64,000 nt of DNA, taken from Adineta vaga. Taxonomy: Eukaryota > Rotifera. The stretch is taken from positions 6,572,001-6,636,000 of the forward strand of contig CP075493.1 in the NCBI GenBank assembly GCA_021613535.1, given 5' to 3'. This document shows positions 13,414 to 25,844 of this stretch, one piece after another. Numbering within the stretch: position 1 is the first letter of the stretch; each line of letters starts with the position of its first letter. The notes below the pieces were generated by a model. That model had not been told where the DNA came from. It ran no database searches and saw nothing but the letters and a program-made list of their open reading frames with translations. Both the position numbers and the translations under genes were made by a program.

Positions 13414-14391
13414 CTATATTTTATAAACAGTTCCTTGTATACCAATATTGATTCCTGCTTGTTGACAATGTTCTCGTTGTTTACTTTGTAAATCGTACAA
13501 AGGATTGGAATGATTTAAATGTATTAAAGTAATTTTATGTTCGAATCCTCGAAATTTTTCTAATGTTTGCATAACAGTTGGATGTGGAATTTCATCAATT
13601 TTTCGATTCGGTAGTTCATCAGCACTGAAAAATGTTGCATCAAGAAATGCTTGATCTACAGATTGAACAATATCGAGAGGTAATAAACCATTTTCATTTA
13701 ACCAACCACGATCCCAACTATCAACATCTGGACAAAAGAAAAATGTTCGTAATGATCCACGAATAAAATAACCAACGGCATCACTAAATTCTGCTCGATG
13801 TGGAATAAGTTGTGATTTAAGAAATAGATCTGATGATAGTTGAATTTCAGTTTGCGGTACTAGAGGATTGAGCACAAAATTTCCTATTTGAATATATGTC
13901 GACCATGGTTGATTAGTTTGAAAAAATTGACAGACACTTTCAGTTCCATAAATCTATGTAATGTATCAAGAGATTATCGTTGAGTATGAAAGTTTAGCAT
14001 ACTTTTAAACCTTTCCAATCCATTGTTTCACGTCCGAATTGAAAGAGACCAGTATAATGTCTACAAAAAAACATAGAAAGATCAATAATACCATCATGAT
14101 CTATTCATACCCCATATGTAAATGAGTTAAAAAGATTCCTTCTAATGTAAATGATTTATCTAATCCAAAATGCTTCTGTAACATTGTATATTGATTTCGA
14201 AAATCTGGCGAACAATCTATAAGCCATACTTGATTTGTTGTTTGATTAATAATGGCTAAACTAACAGTATATTGTTGAGGTAAAATTCCTTGATGAACTG
14301 AACTACAGTTTTTGCATTGACAACGAATTTGTGGCATACCACCATCTTGAGCAATACCTAATAGAAGTATTTCCGTAGTATTTGCTGTCAT
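13414..14391 (-). CDS. PqqB-like metallo-beta-lactamase-fold protein, bacterial type
   Basis: Coding join on the minus strand: 14391-14111, 14060-14003 and 13953-13414; phases match and give 292 residues, the usual size of bacterial PqqB (about 300). The frame is open to 14439 only through a TTG, so the ATG at 14391 is preferred. N-terminal signature GIAQDGGMPQ followed by RCQCKNC matches the PqqB-type glycine and cysteine pattern. DCSPDFR precedes the metal-site loop THLHMGHYTGL, where canonical THxHxDH has glycine instead of aspartate. Later conserved segments include IPHRAEF, FCPDVDSW, FLDATFF and LIHLNHSNP. PqqB supports pyrroloquinoline quinone synthesis in bacteria; no other pqq gene is present here, so the animal role is unknown. 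Two short introns show it is a resident nuclear gene. It is head to head with Sec24. Confidence 0.85.
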
Positions 14392-14686
14392 TGATAACTC
14401 AGAAAAACGAATATATGTATGACCGATTTCTTGCTTCAAAATATGAATTATGACTAAGAACAGCGGTTATAAAATTTCAAATTCACTAGAGGTCGTTAGT
14501 TTTGAAGTGTTTACAATTGGTTAAATGTGTAACTTATCATCTCAACCTGGACTCTCAACAACACCATCATCATCAACAAAGATTTAAATAAGATAATGAG
14601 AACTTCAGATCTTCTTCTTTTCTTAAATTGATTCAATTACGTTTTCATCTCTGTAGATAATTCTGGATTATTTAGATTTTCTGGCA
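14392..14686. promoter_or_regulatory. Shared head-to-head intergenic region (PqqB-like / Sec24)
   Basis: Only 295 bases separate the two start codons, so both promoters must lie here or in the 5' UTRs. No TATA box or other element can be named with confidence. The bidirectional promoter is inferred from gene arrangement. Confidence 0.4.
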
Positions 14687-17600
14687 ATGACAGCGATACG
14701 TCCACCAAGTAGTCCACAATTTCCTGATAGAATGACCAACCCAGTATGTTTTTGAGAAACGTTTTCATATATCTTTATAATTCTTGTCTGTAATTAGAGT
14801 TTCCTCAAACTACTCATCCAACACAAAATGGATTTCCTCCTCCAGCTTTTCCACCAAATTCTAGCTTACCACCTGTTCAGTTTCCTCCAAATACATATCA
14901 ACCAAATTCGTCAGTTTTTCCTTCGGTACCACAGTATCAACCAACTTTAATGAATCAACATACTTCAAGTCCAACTCCACCATTACCACCATCGAATTTC
15001 TATCCGACAACGGCAAATCCATCACCACTACCGCCAACAAATCTATATTCTACAATACCACCTAGTACATCATCACAACCAACTATTCGTCCAATGTATC
15101 CTTCACCGGCATCTGCCTATCGTCCTCAAACACAACCATCACAACTTCCTTCACAGATGCCAAACCAATATTCTCAGCAACCTTCCTCAGTCTATCCCTA
15201 TTCACAATACGGTAACAATTCGAATTCGATTGCTACTACTTCTCCTGCGATGACAACACAACCAGTTTATTCTGGTCAACAACCACAATCTATGCCTTAT
15301 GGTATGGGTGGTAATATCAATGGTGCATCGAATCAAGTAGTGAATAATATTAATGGTCCTTTTCCTGTAAGAATGAACGTTATTTAGTTAATTTCAAGTA
15401 ATTCATTTTTCTTTTAGAATAATAATAATAATAATTATCTGGTTGATTTGCTCAAAGAGAAAACAGTTCTTAGTCCATTCGCTGATGATCCACCAATATC
15501 ACCATTATTAAATGAAGACAGTCAACAAATGAATTGTAGTCCAGAGTATGTTATATTCAATTTCTTTTTATTTAATGAAGTCAAAAAAAACCGCATTATC
15601 TATGGTGTTGTTTTTAGAGTTATGCGATGTAGTCTTAATGTTATTCCTCAAACAAAAGATTTACTTAACAAAAGTCGTCTGCCACTTGGTGTTCTAATTC
15701 ATCCATTCAAAGATCTTGAAGTATAACGATTCATTCGATATCAATTTTAATTTATTTATCTTTGTTTTTTCTTCGTCATTTTCAAAGAGTCTAAGTGTCA
15801 TTCAAGGTACAAAAATAGTGCGATGCGATGGATGTAAAAGTTATATTAATCCATTTGTGACGTTTCTTGATAATACACGATGGCGTTGTAGTATCTGTTT
15901 TCGTATGAATGATTGTAAGATTTGATCTCTCAATTTCTTATTATCTGATATATTTTTTATTATTTTATAGTACCACAAGAATTTCTATTTGATCCAGTTA
16001 CAAAAACATTTGGTGATCCAAGTCGACGACCAGAAGTTCGTTTTGGTACTGTTGAATATACGGCTACATCTGATTATATGGTTCGATACATACACACATG
16101 ATTATCTTTATTTCTAATTTCAATTTTAGGCTCGACCACCTCAATCAGCAATGTATTTATTTCTACTTGATGTATCCCATAATGCTGTGCAGACAGGTAA
16201 CTATAATATAATTCTTTTGATATAAACTTAAGAAGAACTATCTAGGCTATCTTCAATCATTTTGTGATATCTTATTTGAAAATTTAAGTACTTTACCTGG
16301 TGATGCACGTACAAAAATAGGTTTTATAACGTATGATAGTCGAATTCATTTTTATGATCTATCTGATCGACAAAATGGTACATTTCGTATTATGGTAGTG
16401 CCAGATTTAGAAAATATTGAAAATAAATTAGATGAAGTTTTTCCTGTACCTGATGGTATAATGGTAAATTTAACTGAATGTCGAACAATAATTGAATCAT
16501 TTCTTAATGAATTGCCAAAAGTGTATCAGAATAATTATGAAACAGATTCTGCATTGGGTTCAACACTTTTAATAGCAGGAAAATTACTTCAACAAACAGG
16601 TGGTCGAATTACTGTTCTTCAAACACGCATTCCTAATGTTAATCCTGGTGCTTTGAATGGACAGACAAGCAAAGAACCAACGATTATTACGCCAACATCA
16701 GATTTTTACAAGAAACTTTCATTGGATTTTGCTTCACAACAAATTGCTTGTGATTTATTTCTTCTCAATAGTCATTACATTGATTTAACGACATTGAGTA
16801 TGTTCTATCTATTTTATTGAACTGATGAAGAAATTAAAAGATTTTTTATAGGTTGTATTTCGAAATATTCCGGTGGTGAAGTAAAATATTATCCAAATTT
16901 TCATTCGATACAAACGCCAGATCAAGTCGAACGTTTTGAAAATGATTTTAGACGTTATTTACAACGGAAAATTGGATTCGAAGCAGTTATGCGTTTACGA
17001 TCACCACCAGGTTAATATTTTTTCTAATTTTATAAAATATAAACTAAAGAGAATATATGATGCATTGTTAATCCTATAACTAATCTTTAAATTTATTAAT
17101 TTTTAGCTCTCTCAATTCAAACATTTCATGGTAATGGTTTTGTTCGTTCTGTTGATTTACTTGTTTTACCAAATATAAATCCTGATGCTGCATTTGGTAT
17201 GCAAGTTGCTATTGAAGATTCTTTAGCACAATATAAAGCAGTCACATTTCAAATTGCACTTCTCTATACGTCAAGCAAAGGTACTTGAATATTATTATAA
17301 AACATAGATTTATTTCTAGTTAATTAGGTGAAAGACGTATTCGAGTACATACACTTTCGTTACCAGTTAGTGCCACTTTGAAAGATATCTGTTCGAATGC
17401 TGATCAAGAAGCAATGGTTGCATTGATTGCTAAAATGGGTAAGTGAAAATTTAGTTTTTACTTGTAAATCATTTGCATTTGATTTAGCTGCTGATCGATC
17501 GACAACATCATCGATTCAAGAAGCACGTGAAGGATTATGTAATGTTGCGTGTGATGTTATCAAAGCAACAATGTCCAATGATTCATCGAATCGAGGAGTT

Positions 17601-18471
17601 TCACTCTATGTACCTCATGCAATACGTCTTCTACCATTATATATGCTTAGCATGATAAAATCAGTAGGAGAAAATGAAAATTGAAATCATTTTAATCATC
17701 CAGTTATCTTTTTTCATTTAGACGGCATTTCGAGCTGGAAGTTCAGTCAAAATAGATGAACGAGCTTATTATCTAGATTTATGTAAAACATTACCAACAC
17801 AATATTTAATACAAATGTTCTATCCAGATCTTTATCCAATTCATACCATTGAAGATAAGGTAATCTTCAAGAATATTTTTATTCTTTAAATCAATTGATA
17901 GATATTTGTACAGTCTTTTATTTATTTCTAATCCTACTTTTAGAGTCGGATCATTCAAGATGGTGAAGATCAATTGTATGTACCGGCACGTGTGCAGTTA
18001 TCTTTTCAACATATTGATGCACATGGTGTTTATATATTGGATACAAGCGAATGTATTTACATGTATGTTGGCAGAGCAATAAGTGATCATTTCGTCCAAA
18101 ATGTTTTCAATCAACCTACATTCTCAGTATTACCTTTCGATTCAGTAAATAAGATAAACAAAAACAAAAAAAGTGATTCTTGTATTTAATCTTTTTCTTT
18201 CTAGTACTCACTACCAGAACTTGACAATCCATTATCAATTAAAATTCATAATTTTTTGACTTATCTAATACAGAATCGATCCAATGGTGTAGCAGTACAT
18301 ATCATAAGGTTTGTTTCTTTAGAAGAACGAAAATTTGACTACGTTAGTTTTTCTAGAGAAGATTCACCGAATCGATATTTATTTACACGTTATATGGTGG
18401 ATGATAGGTCAGAATCAAGCATGTCTTATGTGGAATTTTTACGTTACATTCAAGAACAGATTAAAAAATGA
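14687..18471 (+). CDS. SEC24: Sec24, COPII vesicle coat cargo adaptor (SEC24A/B type)
   Basis: COPII subunit that pairs with Sec23 and selects cargo at ER exit sites. The ATG at 14687 begins a short exon to 14743, followed by an exon 14800-15366 encoding a Pro/Gln/Ser-rich disordered N-terminus. Later exons follow in consistent phase to the stop at 18471. The zinc finger reads CDGCKSY, then CSICFRM (15788-15914). The trunk domain starts at [19 protein letters not shown] (from 16130), includes KIGFITYDS, and is followed by the beta-sandwich, the helical domain (17488-17859) and the gelsolin-like domain (17944-18471). VSHNAV and the trunk wording resemble SEC24A/B more than C/D. Introns are mostly 45-100 bases; one, at 16081, uses the unusual donor GTTCGA. 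The frame is intact throughout, so the gene is probably functional. Confidence 0.95.
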
Positions 18472-20988
18472 ATTGGTGTTTAGTTCTATTTATTAGTTGT
18501 CTTTTTACTTTCCTCTCTTCCTATTTAGTCGTTTTTATTTCCGTTGTTGTTTCTTGCTCAAGATGTATGTTGTTGATCAGACTTTTCTAGACAATAAAAA
18601 GTCACTTTTTGCCAGTTTTGAACAAGGAAATTACTTTATACAAAAAGTAGAAATTTAAGTAATTCATCAACAATTAAATAATCAATACAAGAATGTTCAT
18701 TTTTTGAAATGATCAAGAACGCAAACAAATTTTGTAACTCTTTTCGTTGCATTTTAATCTATCTAAATTGTTAAAAGCATTCTTTCTTTCACATATAAAT
18801 TCAATGAATAATGTTATCTTCACACAAACAATACTATTATTCATTTTCTTCTTTTATTCGAACTAAATCTTCATACACAATCGTATCACACAATATAACA
18901 TTACTAATAAATAAGAATTATCAGAGATCTATTCAAATTTTACTTTCATTTCAAACAATAACTTCGTATGAATTCATCATATTCACTTACATCTCAATCA
19001 TAAATAAGTTCTATAATATGGATATTCATTAATTCTTATCAATTCAAATAGAATATGGATATTTACAGTTATTAGAAACTACTACATGATTAACAGATAT
19101 ACTTCATAATAAATTTGTTCATTTTTCACTATGATTCTACAACAAATCTATTTCATTAGTTCATTTTTCAATATTTCATGATAAATAAATTCTATTGAAG
19201 ACAAATGTATTCACTATTGCTCTTCTTTGCAAATTAACCTATCAAATAAAATATTGCGTTCGATATTACATCAAGCACGGACGTATGTAACGATGATAAA
19301 ATTCAACTATTTTTATTACTCAAGACTTACTCATAACGCTAAGGATTTCTTTCGAAGATTATATTAATAATGAATATTATTTATCACATTTTTGTTCACC
19401 TCTTTTACTCATATTAGTCCACACTTTCACAACTATTTAATAAATTAAGAATCACATCAATTTTGAACACCTAGTAAAACAATTCTATTCGAATTTCGGT
19501 TGTACTTCAATTAGAATCATTGCACATATTTTCTGCATACACTATCTCATCACATACGAATATTCATGACGATACTGCTATCTATTTATCTGTCTCATTT
19601 CAGTTCATACTTTACAAAATTTCATTCTTTATCGTATCATCATGCAAACGAACATACCAAAATATCAGAGTTGCATTCATTACTTTTACTTCTCATGACT
19701 CAAATCTTTATATGCATTCCTTTTATACAATATTATGAATATTACGAACCTCGATGAAGATATGTCTATTCATTTATCTTAACTATTTTGGACGAGAAAT
19801 TTCATGTTTGATCATGTTCTTGACAATCACATCATGGCTGAACTTCAAAAACATGTCGCGCCAACTCGATATTTATCAATTAGAATAGCTTTAGAATGAC
19901 ATTTATGTACAGTTACATGAATAAAAAACAAATAGTAAACGAATAATCATAATTACGAAAGTTTCGTTCGCTTATATGATGCACCTTTCAACAAATTCTG
20001 CATATCAAACTGACTTTGTAAGTCAATACATTAGTTAGGAATGATTAAAACGTTTGAAGCTCTTAGAAAGTATAAATTCATTTATAATTTGGATTTCATT
20101 CTTTAACTTTTGAATTAACTTTTGATCAATAGAATTCCAATAGATGATTAACACTAAATACACTCATTGATCCATTCATCTATGAGTATGTTGTAGAGCG
20201 TAAAAGATATACTATTGGTGTTCGAGTGATTACATTGTTAATGAACAAATATCATCATAAGTTTGTTCAAAAATCTTATTCATTATGAATTCCATCAATT
20301 ATGTGTTCATTGTTGTGAAAAGATCGTATGATATTCAAATGTCCATTTTCCAATGATTTTGTTCAGTTACTTTTGATAACGCATGAATAGACTTTAAAAA
20401 TTCATCGGTTACTTAGAAGTAACAAGATATATGAATATACATAACGCTTCCAATCCTCGTCTTGCCAATGTTTCTATTCAAGAACTTTAGAAATATTAGA
20501 ACAAAAGCTGTGGATGAATACATATTTTAATAATGGTGTAAGAGGAGATTGTTAATAACTCTTACAATAATCTTGTTCACTTTGTTCATTCATTCCAACT
20601 ATCTGCTTATTTGAAATCGAAAGCGAGCTATGCTCACGTCAGTAGAGAAGGATTTCTATTACGGACAGCTTATTCATCTATTTTAGCCAACTCTATACCG
20701 TATTTTCGTAAGACGAACGCCTTTGACTTTTTATCATAATCAAATCACTATTATCCATTGCCAAGTAATTGGAAGATTCTGTTCATTTATTTGATAGATC
20801 TACCAAGTGATATAAACAAGCCATAGATTTGTTGAATATCAGCGTATAGAAGAATAAACTTTATTACCGTTAACTGTTATGTATATATTTTCTTCATATC
20901 GTATTTCATCTATAAGTTCAATCTTTCATTGAGGTACGTATGAAAGATGAATAATTTCAAAAGTATATTTAATCGAATACTATGGCCT
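18472..20988. other. AT-rich intergenic spacer, no gene seen
   Basis: About 2.5 kb between the convergent ends of Sec24 and the ADP-ribosyltransferase gene. An AATAAA at about 18592 may be the Sec24 poly(A) signal. The remaining sequence is strongly AT-rich with many short chance ORFs and no coding pattern. Confidence 0.55.
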
Positions 20989-22312
20989 TTACATACGCCA
21001 TAAATTCCTACGAATTGTGCGCTGTTGATTATGAAATACAGGAATATCTGTATACCAATCACGACATTTACCACATTTGATACAAAGATCCAGTTCAAAA
21101 ATCTTTTCTATGAACAGTTAACTAATCTCAATTGATGCAATGTATGAAACTTGATGATAATAGAATATGTTCCAGGCCGACCTTCATTGATCTCTTCATC
21201 TACATTTTTGTCAAACAAATAAATACTTTAGAATTATTCCTAGAACAGAAGTGGCAGAATATCTGAATATCTAAAACAAGTATTCTATTCACTTATTTTG
21301 CTTTGCGTCATCGAAATATTTTTAGAAAGAGCAATAATCAATGATTATATGACATAGGACTTATTTGAATTAAGAGTCTTACCATATACAGCAAATTGGT
21401 GACTATCTAAACAAAATCAACGAAACTTTCGATACTGTTCAGTCACGACATCAAATGTGACATGTATTTTGAAGGATAAACAAGTACTTACCTTTTGATT
21501 CTGCCGTCCTTGATGTTGGGGCACTGCGCGACTCTCCTGTTTCTGGCGTACTAAAAGTTGGCGAAGAATCAACGGACACAGACGATTTTTGTAGTATTGA
21601 GGCGAAAGGTGGTTCTAGGTATGGGTGTTCGGCAGCAGTTTCACGTAAATGAATGATATACAAATCTTTGGCAGGACTCCATTTACTTATGACACGGAAG
21701 TATGTACCAGGCATGAGAAGGATTTCATTTTCTTTCTTGTAAAATGAATGTTCTCGAATAGCTTTAATTAATACACTCTATATTAAATATTGTTCGCACT
21801 CCAGATGTACCAATGAATTGTTCCAACACATCTACACTTTCGGTGCACGAACTAAATCCCCACCATATATGATCGTCTTCATATTGATCACTTACATTTC
21901 CACGAACTCCTCGCCAAATTGTTCCTCTTAAAGATGGTAGTTTGTATAATGCTGTTAGAAAAAGTTTAAGATAGCGAAACCATGGTTTAAGTGGCTCTCG
22001 TCGTTCAGAACGAAGTGTCTGATTTAGTGTTGTATAAAGACTTCCATTTGATTTCTCCCATTGCATTGTGTAGAGATGAATAGAAGCTGATTCGTGTATA
22101 GAAAGGCCATCTTTCGGTTTTTTACAGTTACGTTTAGCGATATCTACCATTATATCGAGTTCCTCAAAGAACTCATGAATTGGTTGAACAGCTTCTTCCA
22201 AAGGTAGCAATTGTTCCTTAGCATATCCTTTGATAGGTAACAGAACCTGATCAGGTTCTTCTCCAGCATCAAGAAATCGAGAATTGACATTTGTACCTGC
22301 ATCTGCAGCCAT
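20989..22312 (-). pseudogene. Arginine-type mono-ADP-ribosyltransferase (ART) gene with frameshift
   Basis: ART-family enzymes move ADP-ribose from NAD to arginine. Exon 1 (from ATG 22312) encodes 182 residues with the R-S part of the R-S-E active site: TIWRGVRG (Arg134) and GFSSCTES (Ser154/155). The frame then hits a TAA at 21764-21766. Family-like sequence resumes at once in another frame, with the ExE motif in KKENEILLMPGTYF, and runs to a donor at 21492. The break equals a loss of about two bases near 21764-21770. Probable further exons in matching phase are a 24-base microexon 21383-21406 and a last exon 21107-20989 that carries a CIKCGKC motif and ends in LWRM-stop. As written, the product lacks its catalytic glutamates. 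It may be a true pseudogene or an assembly error; the downstream exons are inferred from splice signals only. Confidence 0.72.
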
Positions 22313-23129
22313 TATGTATGCTTTCTATTTGAAAATGACGACATTATAGTGTTGCTTTCATTTGTACGTTTACTTCGATCGTATCGTAGCAACATCGGTA
22401 CGAGAATTTTGAAGAATGAAAAAGTAAGACGAATACACGCGTGCAACAGAAACGAAAAAAAACAACAGTCATCATACACTGTAATAAACACGAGCCTTCA
22501 TGTAGGAGAATACTTGGAATAATAAAGGATATATATGTTTGATTTCGAAGATCATATTGTATTTCAGTCGAATCATCCGTTCATGAATTGATATTTAAAT
22601 CAATTGAAAAAATAATAAAACACATTTAGATAGCATATAGAATAATTATATGTGTGGCGATACAACTGGAAGTAGTTTCTATTATTTGTTTCATCAAATA
22701 AGTCAAAAAGATTCTCTGATTGGTGCGAAATCATTTTGTTATAATATATTCACATATTTGCTCTTACTTCACCAAGTTCCAAAAACTCTATTTGTCATAA
22801 ACTGTTATAAAGAAGTTTAACTTTCTCCATCAATAACGACGAAAGAATCTGATTCGAATAATGTGTATTAATAATAAAAAAACTGCAATAATGCTCTATA
22901 CATTTTTATGAAATCAGTATATACTACATGCCCCGAAAAATAAACGAGAAAGAACAGAAGAGATAAAATATATCTTACTTCAGCATATAACTGAAAATAT
23001 CAATATCATTGTTTTTCTTAATCAATGCTATATGGTGTGTTTATCTTGTGAAAATATACAGATGGTATGCAGATATAAAATACGTATAATTTATATAATC
23101 TACTTTTTTCATTTTCAAGTGCAAAAAAC
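22313..23129. other. Divergent intergenic region, no gene seen
   Basis: About 0.8 kb between the starts of the ADP-ribosyltransferase (-) and the GHL10-like gene (+). AT-rich; no further feature is supported. Confidence 0.5.
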
Positions 23130-24526
23130 ATGATTTCTACTCTAATAATCACTTGTCTCTTCTATTTACTAAACCCATTTATATTCAATGTAAACGGAGA
23201 TACATGTAATACTTACAATCATCCTCAATATGGTATTGGCCAATGTATGAACCAAACTTTATGTCCTAATGCTTTGTATCAAAATGGTTTATGTGAATCA
23301 AAACCATTGGATATAAAATGTTGTTTTTCATCAGCACCATTAAAAGAAGAATTTCGTGCTGCTTGGATTGCTACCGTCACTAATATTGATTGGCCATCAT
23401 CAAGAACTGCCACGCCAGCACAACAACAAACTGAATTAATCAATATTCTCAATACAATTCAAAATTTGAATATGAATGCTGTTGTCTTTCAAGTAATATA
23501 CGAAATAAACTCGATCATATTTTCTATTTCAATCATATTTCTTTTCGAAAGGTACGTCCTGTTGGAGACACCATGTATGCTTCCACATTGGAACCATGGA
23601 GTATGTATTTGACAGGTACTCATGGTAAAGCACCATCGCCATTATGGGATCCATTAACATTTATTGTGAATGAAGCACATAAACGTAATATTGAAGTACA
23701 TGCTTGGCTTAATCCATATCGTGGTCGAATGTCGGGCGCAACCTATGAGTTAGCATCGAATCATATGGCTAAACGATTTCCAAAATATGCCTATACATAT
23801 AATAAATACATATGGATGGATCCAGGTTCCGTTGAAGTTCAACAATTTATTGTTAATGTAACCGAAGATATTGTTCGTCGATATGCAGTTGATGGTATTC
23901 ATATGGATGATTATTTCTATCCATATGGTGATGGAACCGATTTTCCTGATGCTGCAACATACAGTGCATATCAACAATCAGGTGGTAAATTAAATAAAAA
24001 TGATTGGCGTCGTTTAAATGTAAATACATTAGTTCAAGTCATGTACGCAAGAATGCATGCCATTCGGCCAAAAGTTAAATTTGGTATTTCACCATTTGGT
24101 ATTTATAAAAATGGTGTGCCAACCGGTATAACTGGCCTTTCATCCTATGATAGTTTATATTGTGATACTAAAATGTGGTTAGAACAAGGATATGTTGATT
24201 ATATGACACCACAACTCTACTGGCAAATTGATCCGCCAGCACAATCTTATCCTGTTCTTTTGAATTGGTGGATACAACAGTCAACTAAAGGTCGTCATGT
24301 CTATCCTGGTAATGCAGTTTATCGAATCCTTCCAACTGGTCTCAATTGGCCCGTTAACGAAATTGTTCGTCAAGTTAATATTACTCGTTCAATGCGTGAT
24401 CGTTTGGCACTTGGAAATGTTTTTTATTCGGTAAAACAAATTATGCAAAATGTGAAAGGCATTCAAAACGAACTTGCAACACTTTATAAACAAAAGGCTA
24501 TCATACCAAAGATGAGCTGGCTTTAA
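23130..24526 (+). CDS. Secreted GHL10-family glycoside-hydrolase-like protein
   Basis: Coding join 23130-23492 and 23552-24526 (59-base intron, phase 0) gives 445 residues. It has an N-terminal signal peptide (about residues 1-23), then a compact Cys-rich module of about 40 residues from CNTYNHPQYGIGQC to DIKCC. The GHL10 (DUF187) TIM-barrel domain starts at EEFRAAWIATVTNIDWPS. Key segments are VRPVGDTMY, EPWS, VHAWLNPYRGR, the acidic strand DGIHMDDYFYP, FGISPFGIYKNG and DYMTPQLYW. Family members, such as bacterial YngK, probably act on cell-wall or other polysaccharides; substrate here is unknown. GHL10 is mainly bacterial, so this looks like a transferred gene fitted with an intron and a eukaryote-style Cys-rich module. 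Confidence 0.88.
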
Positions 24527-25198
24527 TATATAATGCATGTTGATTCCATACGAAAGAAAACATTGAATACTGTATTCATATCAATATTAATATAATCGAA
24601 TCGTTTCTGAATAGGATATCATTTTTCATCAATAAAATCGATACTCTAGATACTTTTTTGACATCAGAAGATTGAAGTATAATCAGGACCACATTTAATT
24701 CATCAAACTATTTACTAATATCATATTAAATCTTGTCCGTCTAAGAACGAGCATGCAATGGAATCTCTCAGATGTCGGAACAATTTTACAAACAAAATTA
24801 GTACTTTTACTGTCGACATCTATTTATTTAGGCTCTTTAGTTTTCAAATAAGTATGCTGAACTAATCAACTGTGTTTTTGTTTTTGCGTGTGACGTCGTA
24901 CAGGTAAAATTACCTAGATCAGAGACCACTCTGAGTATGTTCTACTTCGTTTTGCGAAATATCATCATCTATCTTCGTATTTAATAGTGCGTAGAAGTAA
25001 GCATTCTTCAATTCTGACTCCTTGAACACGCTAGTATTCATTAGATACAGGAGAGCACATGATAGGAAAATTAAATGTTTATTTTTGTGTTTCTCTAGAT
25101 TGAAACAACTTGGAAGTATTCGAATCTTAATTTGTGTTGTAGTAATCATGGTTTTGGTATCGAAATGTAATGGTTAGAGACATTGTGTTAGAAATTCC
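24527..25198. other. Intergenic spacer, no gene seen
   Basis: About 0.67 kb after the GHL10-like stop. No convincing coding frame or RNA gene is visible. Confidence 0.5.
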
Positions 25199-25844
25199 AT
25201 GAATGCTGATGATAAACATCATATATTTGATTTAGATGTAGAGCAATTTGAAAAACGTTTAAAACATGAAGGACATCAGGATGAAAATACTGCTGTGATA
25301 AAAAGTAAAGATTTACCTCTCATCTATTGTTCGTAGATTTTTACATTGTTTACAATGTAAAATTGTATGAGTCTTTGTGATTTAGAGCTAATGTGCTTGG
25401 GTTGAAATTAGAACAAGTTCAGATCTTGCCGGTGGATCTTGTCTTAGGAAGCCATCGCCAAAGTTTACTTACTGCTGTTTAACATCTCATATAGTTTTAG
25501 AAAAACAATATTACTTATTGAAACTTTTCAACAACAAGCATTGTGTACCTGCATCAACATTAAACGTTGATCTGAGTGCCTTAGCGTATACTGGTTCAAA
25601 AAAATTAATTTGGACATCATTTAAAGACGTTTAGTTCTGATAAATATAAAAAAGGCTTTGCACAAGTGAATTATTGGTGGAAAAGTTCCACATCTTCTCT
25701 GAAAAATGTCAAAGGTAAACAATAAGGTAGTTTTCATTTTCTTATTTGTCATGGTTTTTCTTCTGTTAAGGTTCAGAATTCGTTTCCTTATGGTATGACA
25801 GTATGAATGGAAAATATACCGATAATGCCCTCAATTTATGTTAA
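25199..25844 (+). pseudogene. Decayed multi-exon gene remnant of unknown family
   Basis: Several coding-like blocks follow each other in changing frames. Block 1 runs from ATG 25199 to a stop at 25334-25336 and starts MNADDKHHIFDLDVEQFEKR. Block 2 is an open frame of about 80 codons without an ATG, ending in a TAG at about 25634 and including YTGSKKLIWTSFKDV. Block 3 begins immediately after, shifted one frame, and includes KGFAQVNYWWKSS. Block 3 ends at a plausible donor (AAAG followed by gtaaac). A later acceptor leads in phase to block 4, SEFVSLWYDSMNGKYT, with a stop at 25842-25844. This pattern of exon borders plus frameshifts fits a dead gene. I do not recognise the family, and chance open frames in AT-rich DNA remain possible. 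Confidence 0.35.
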
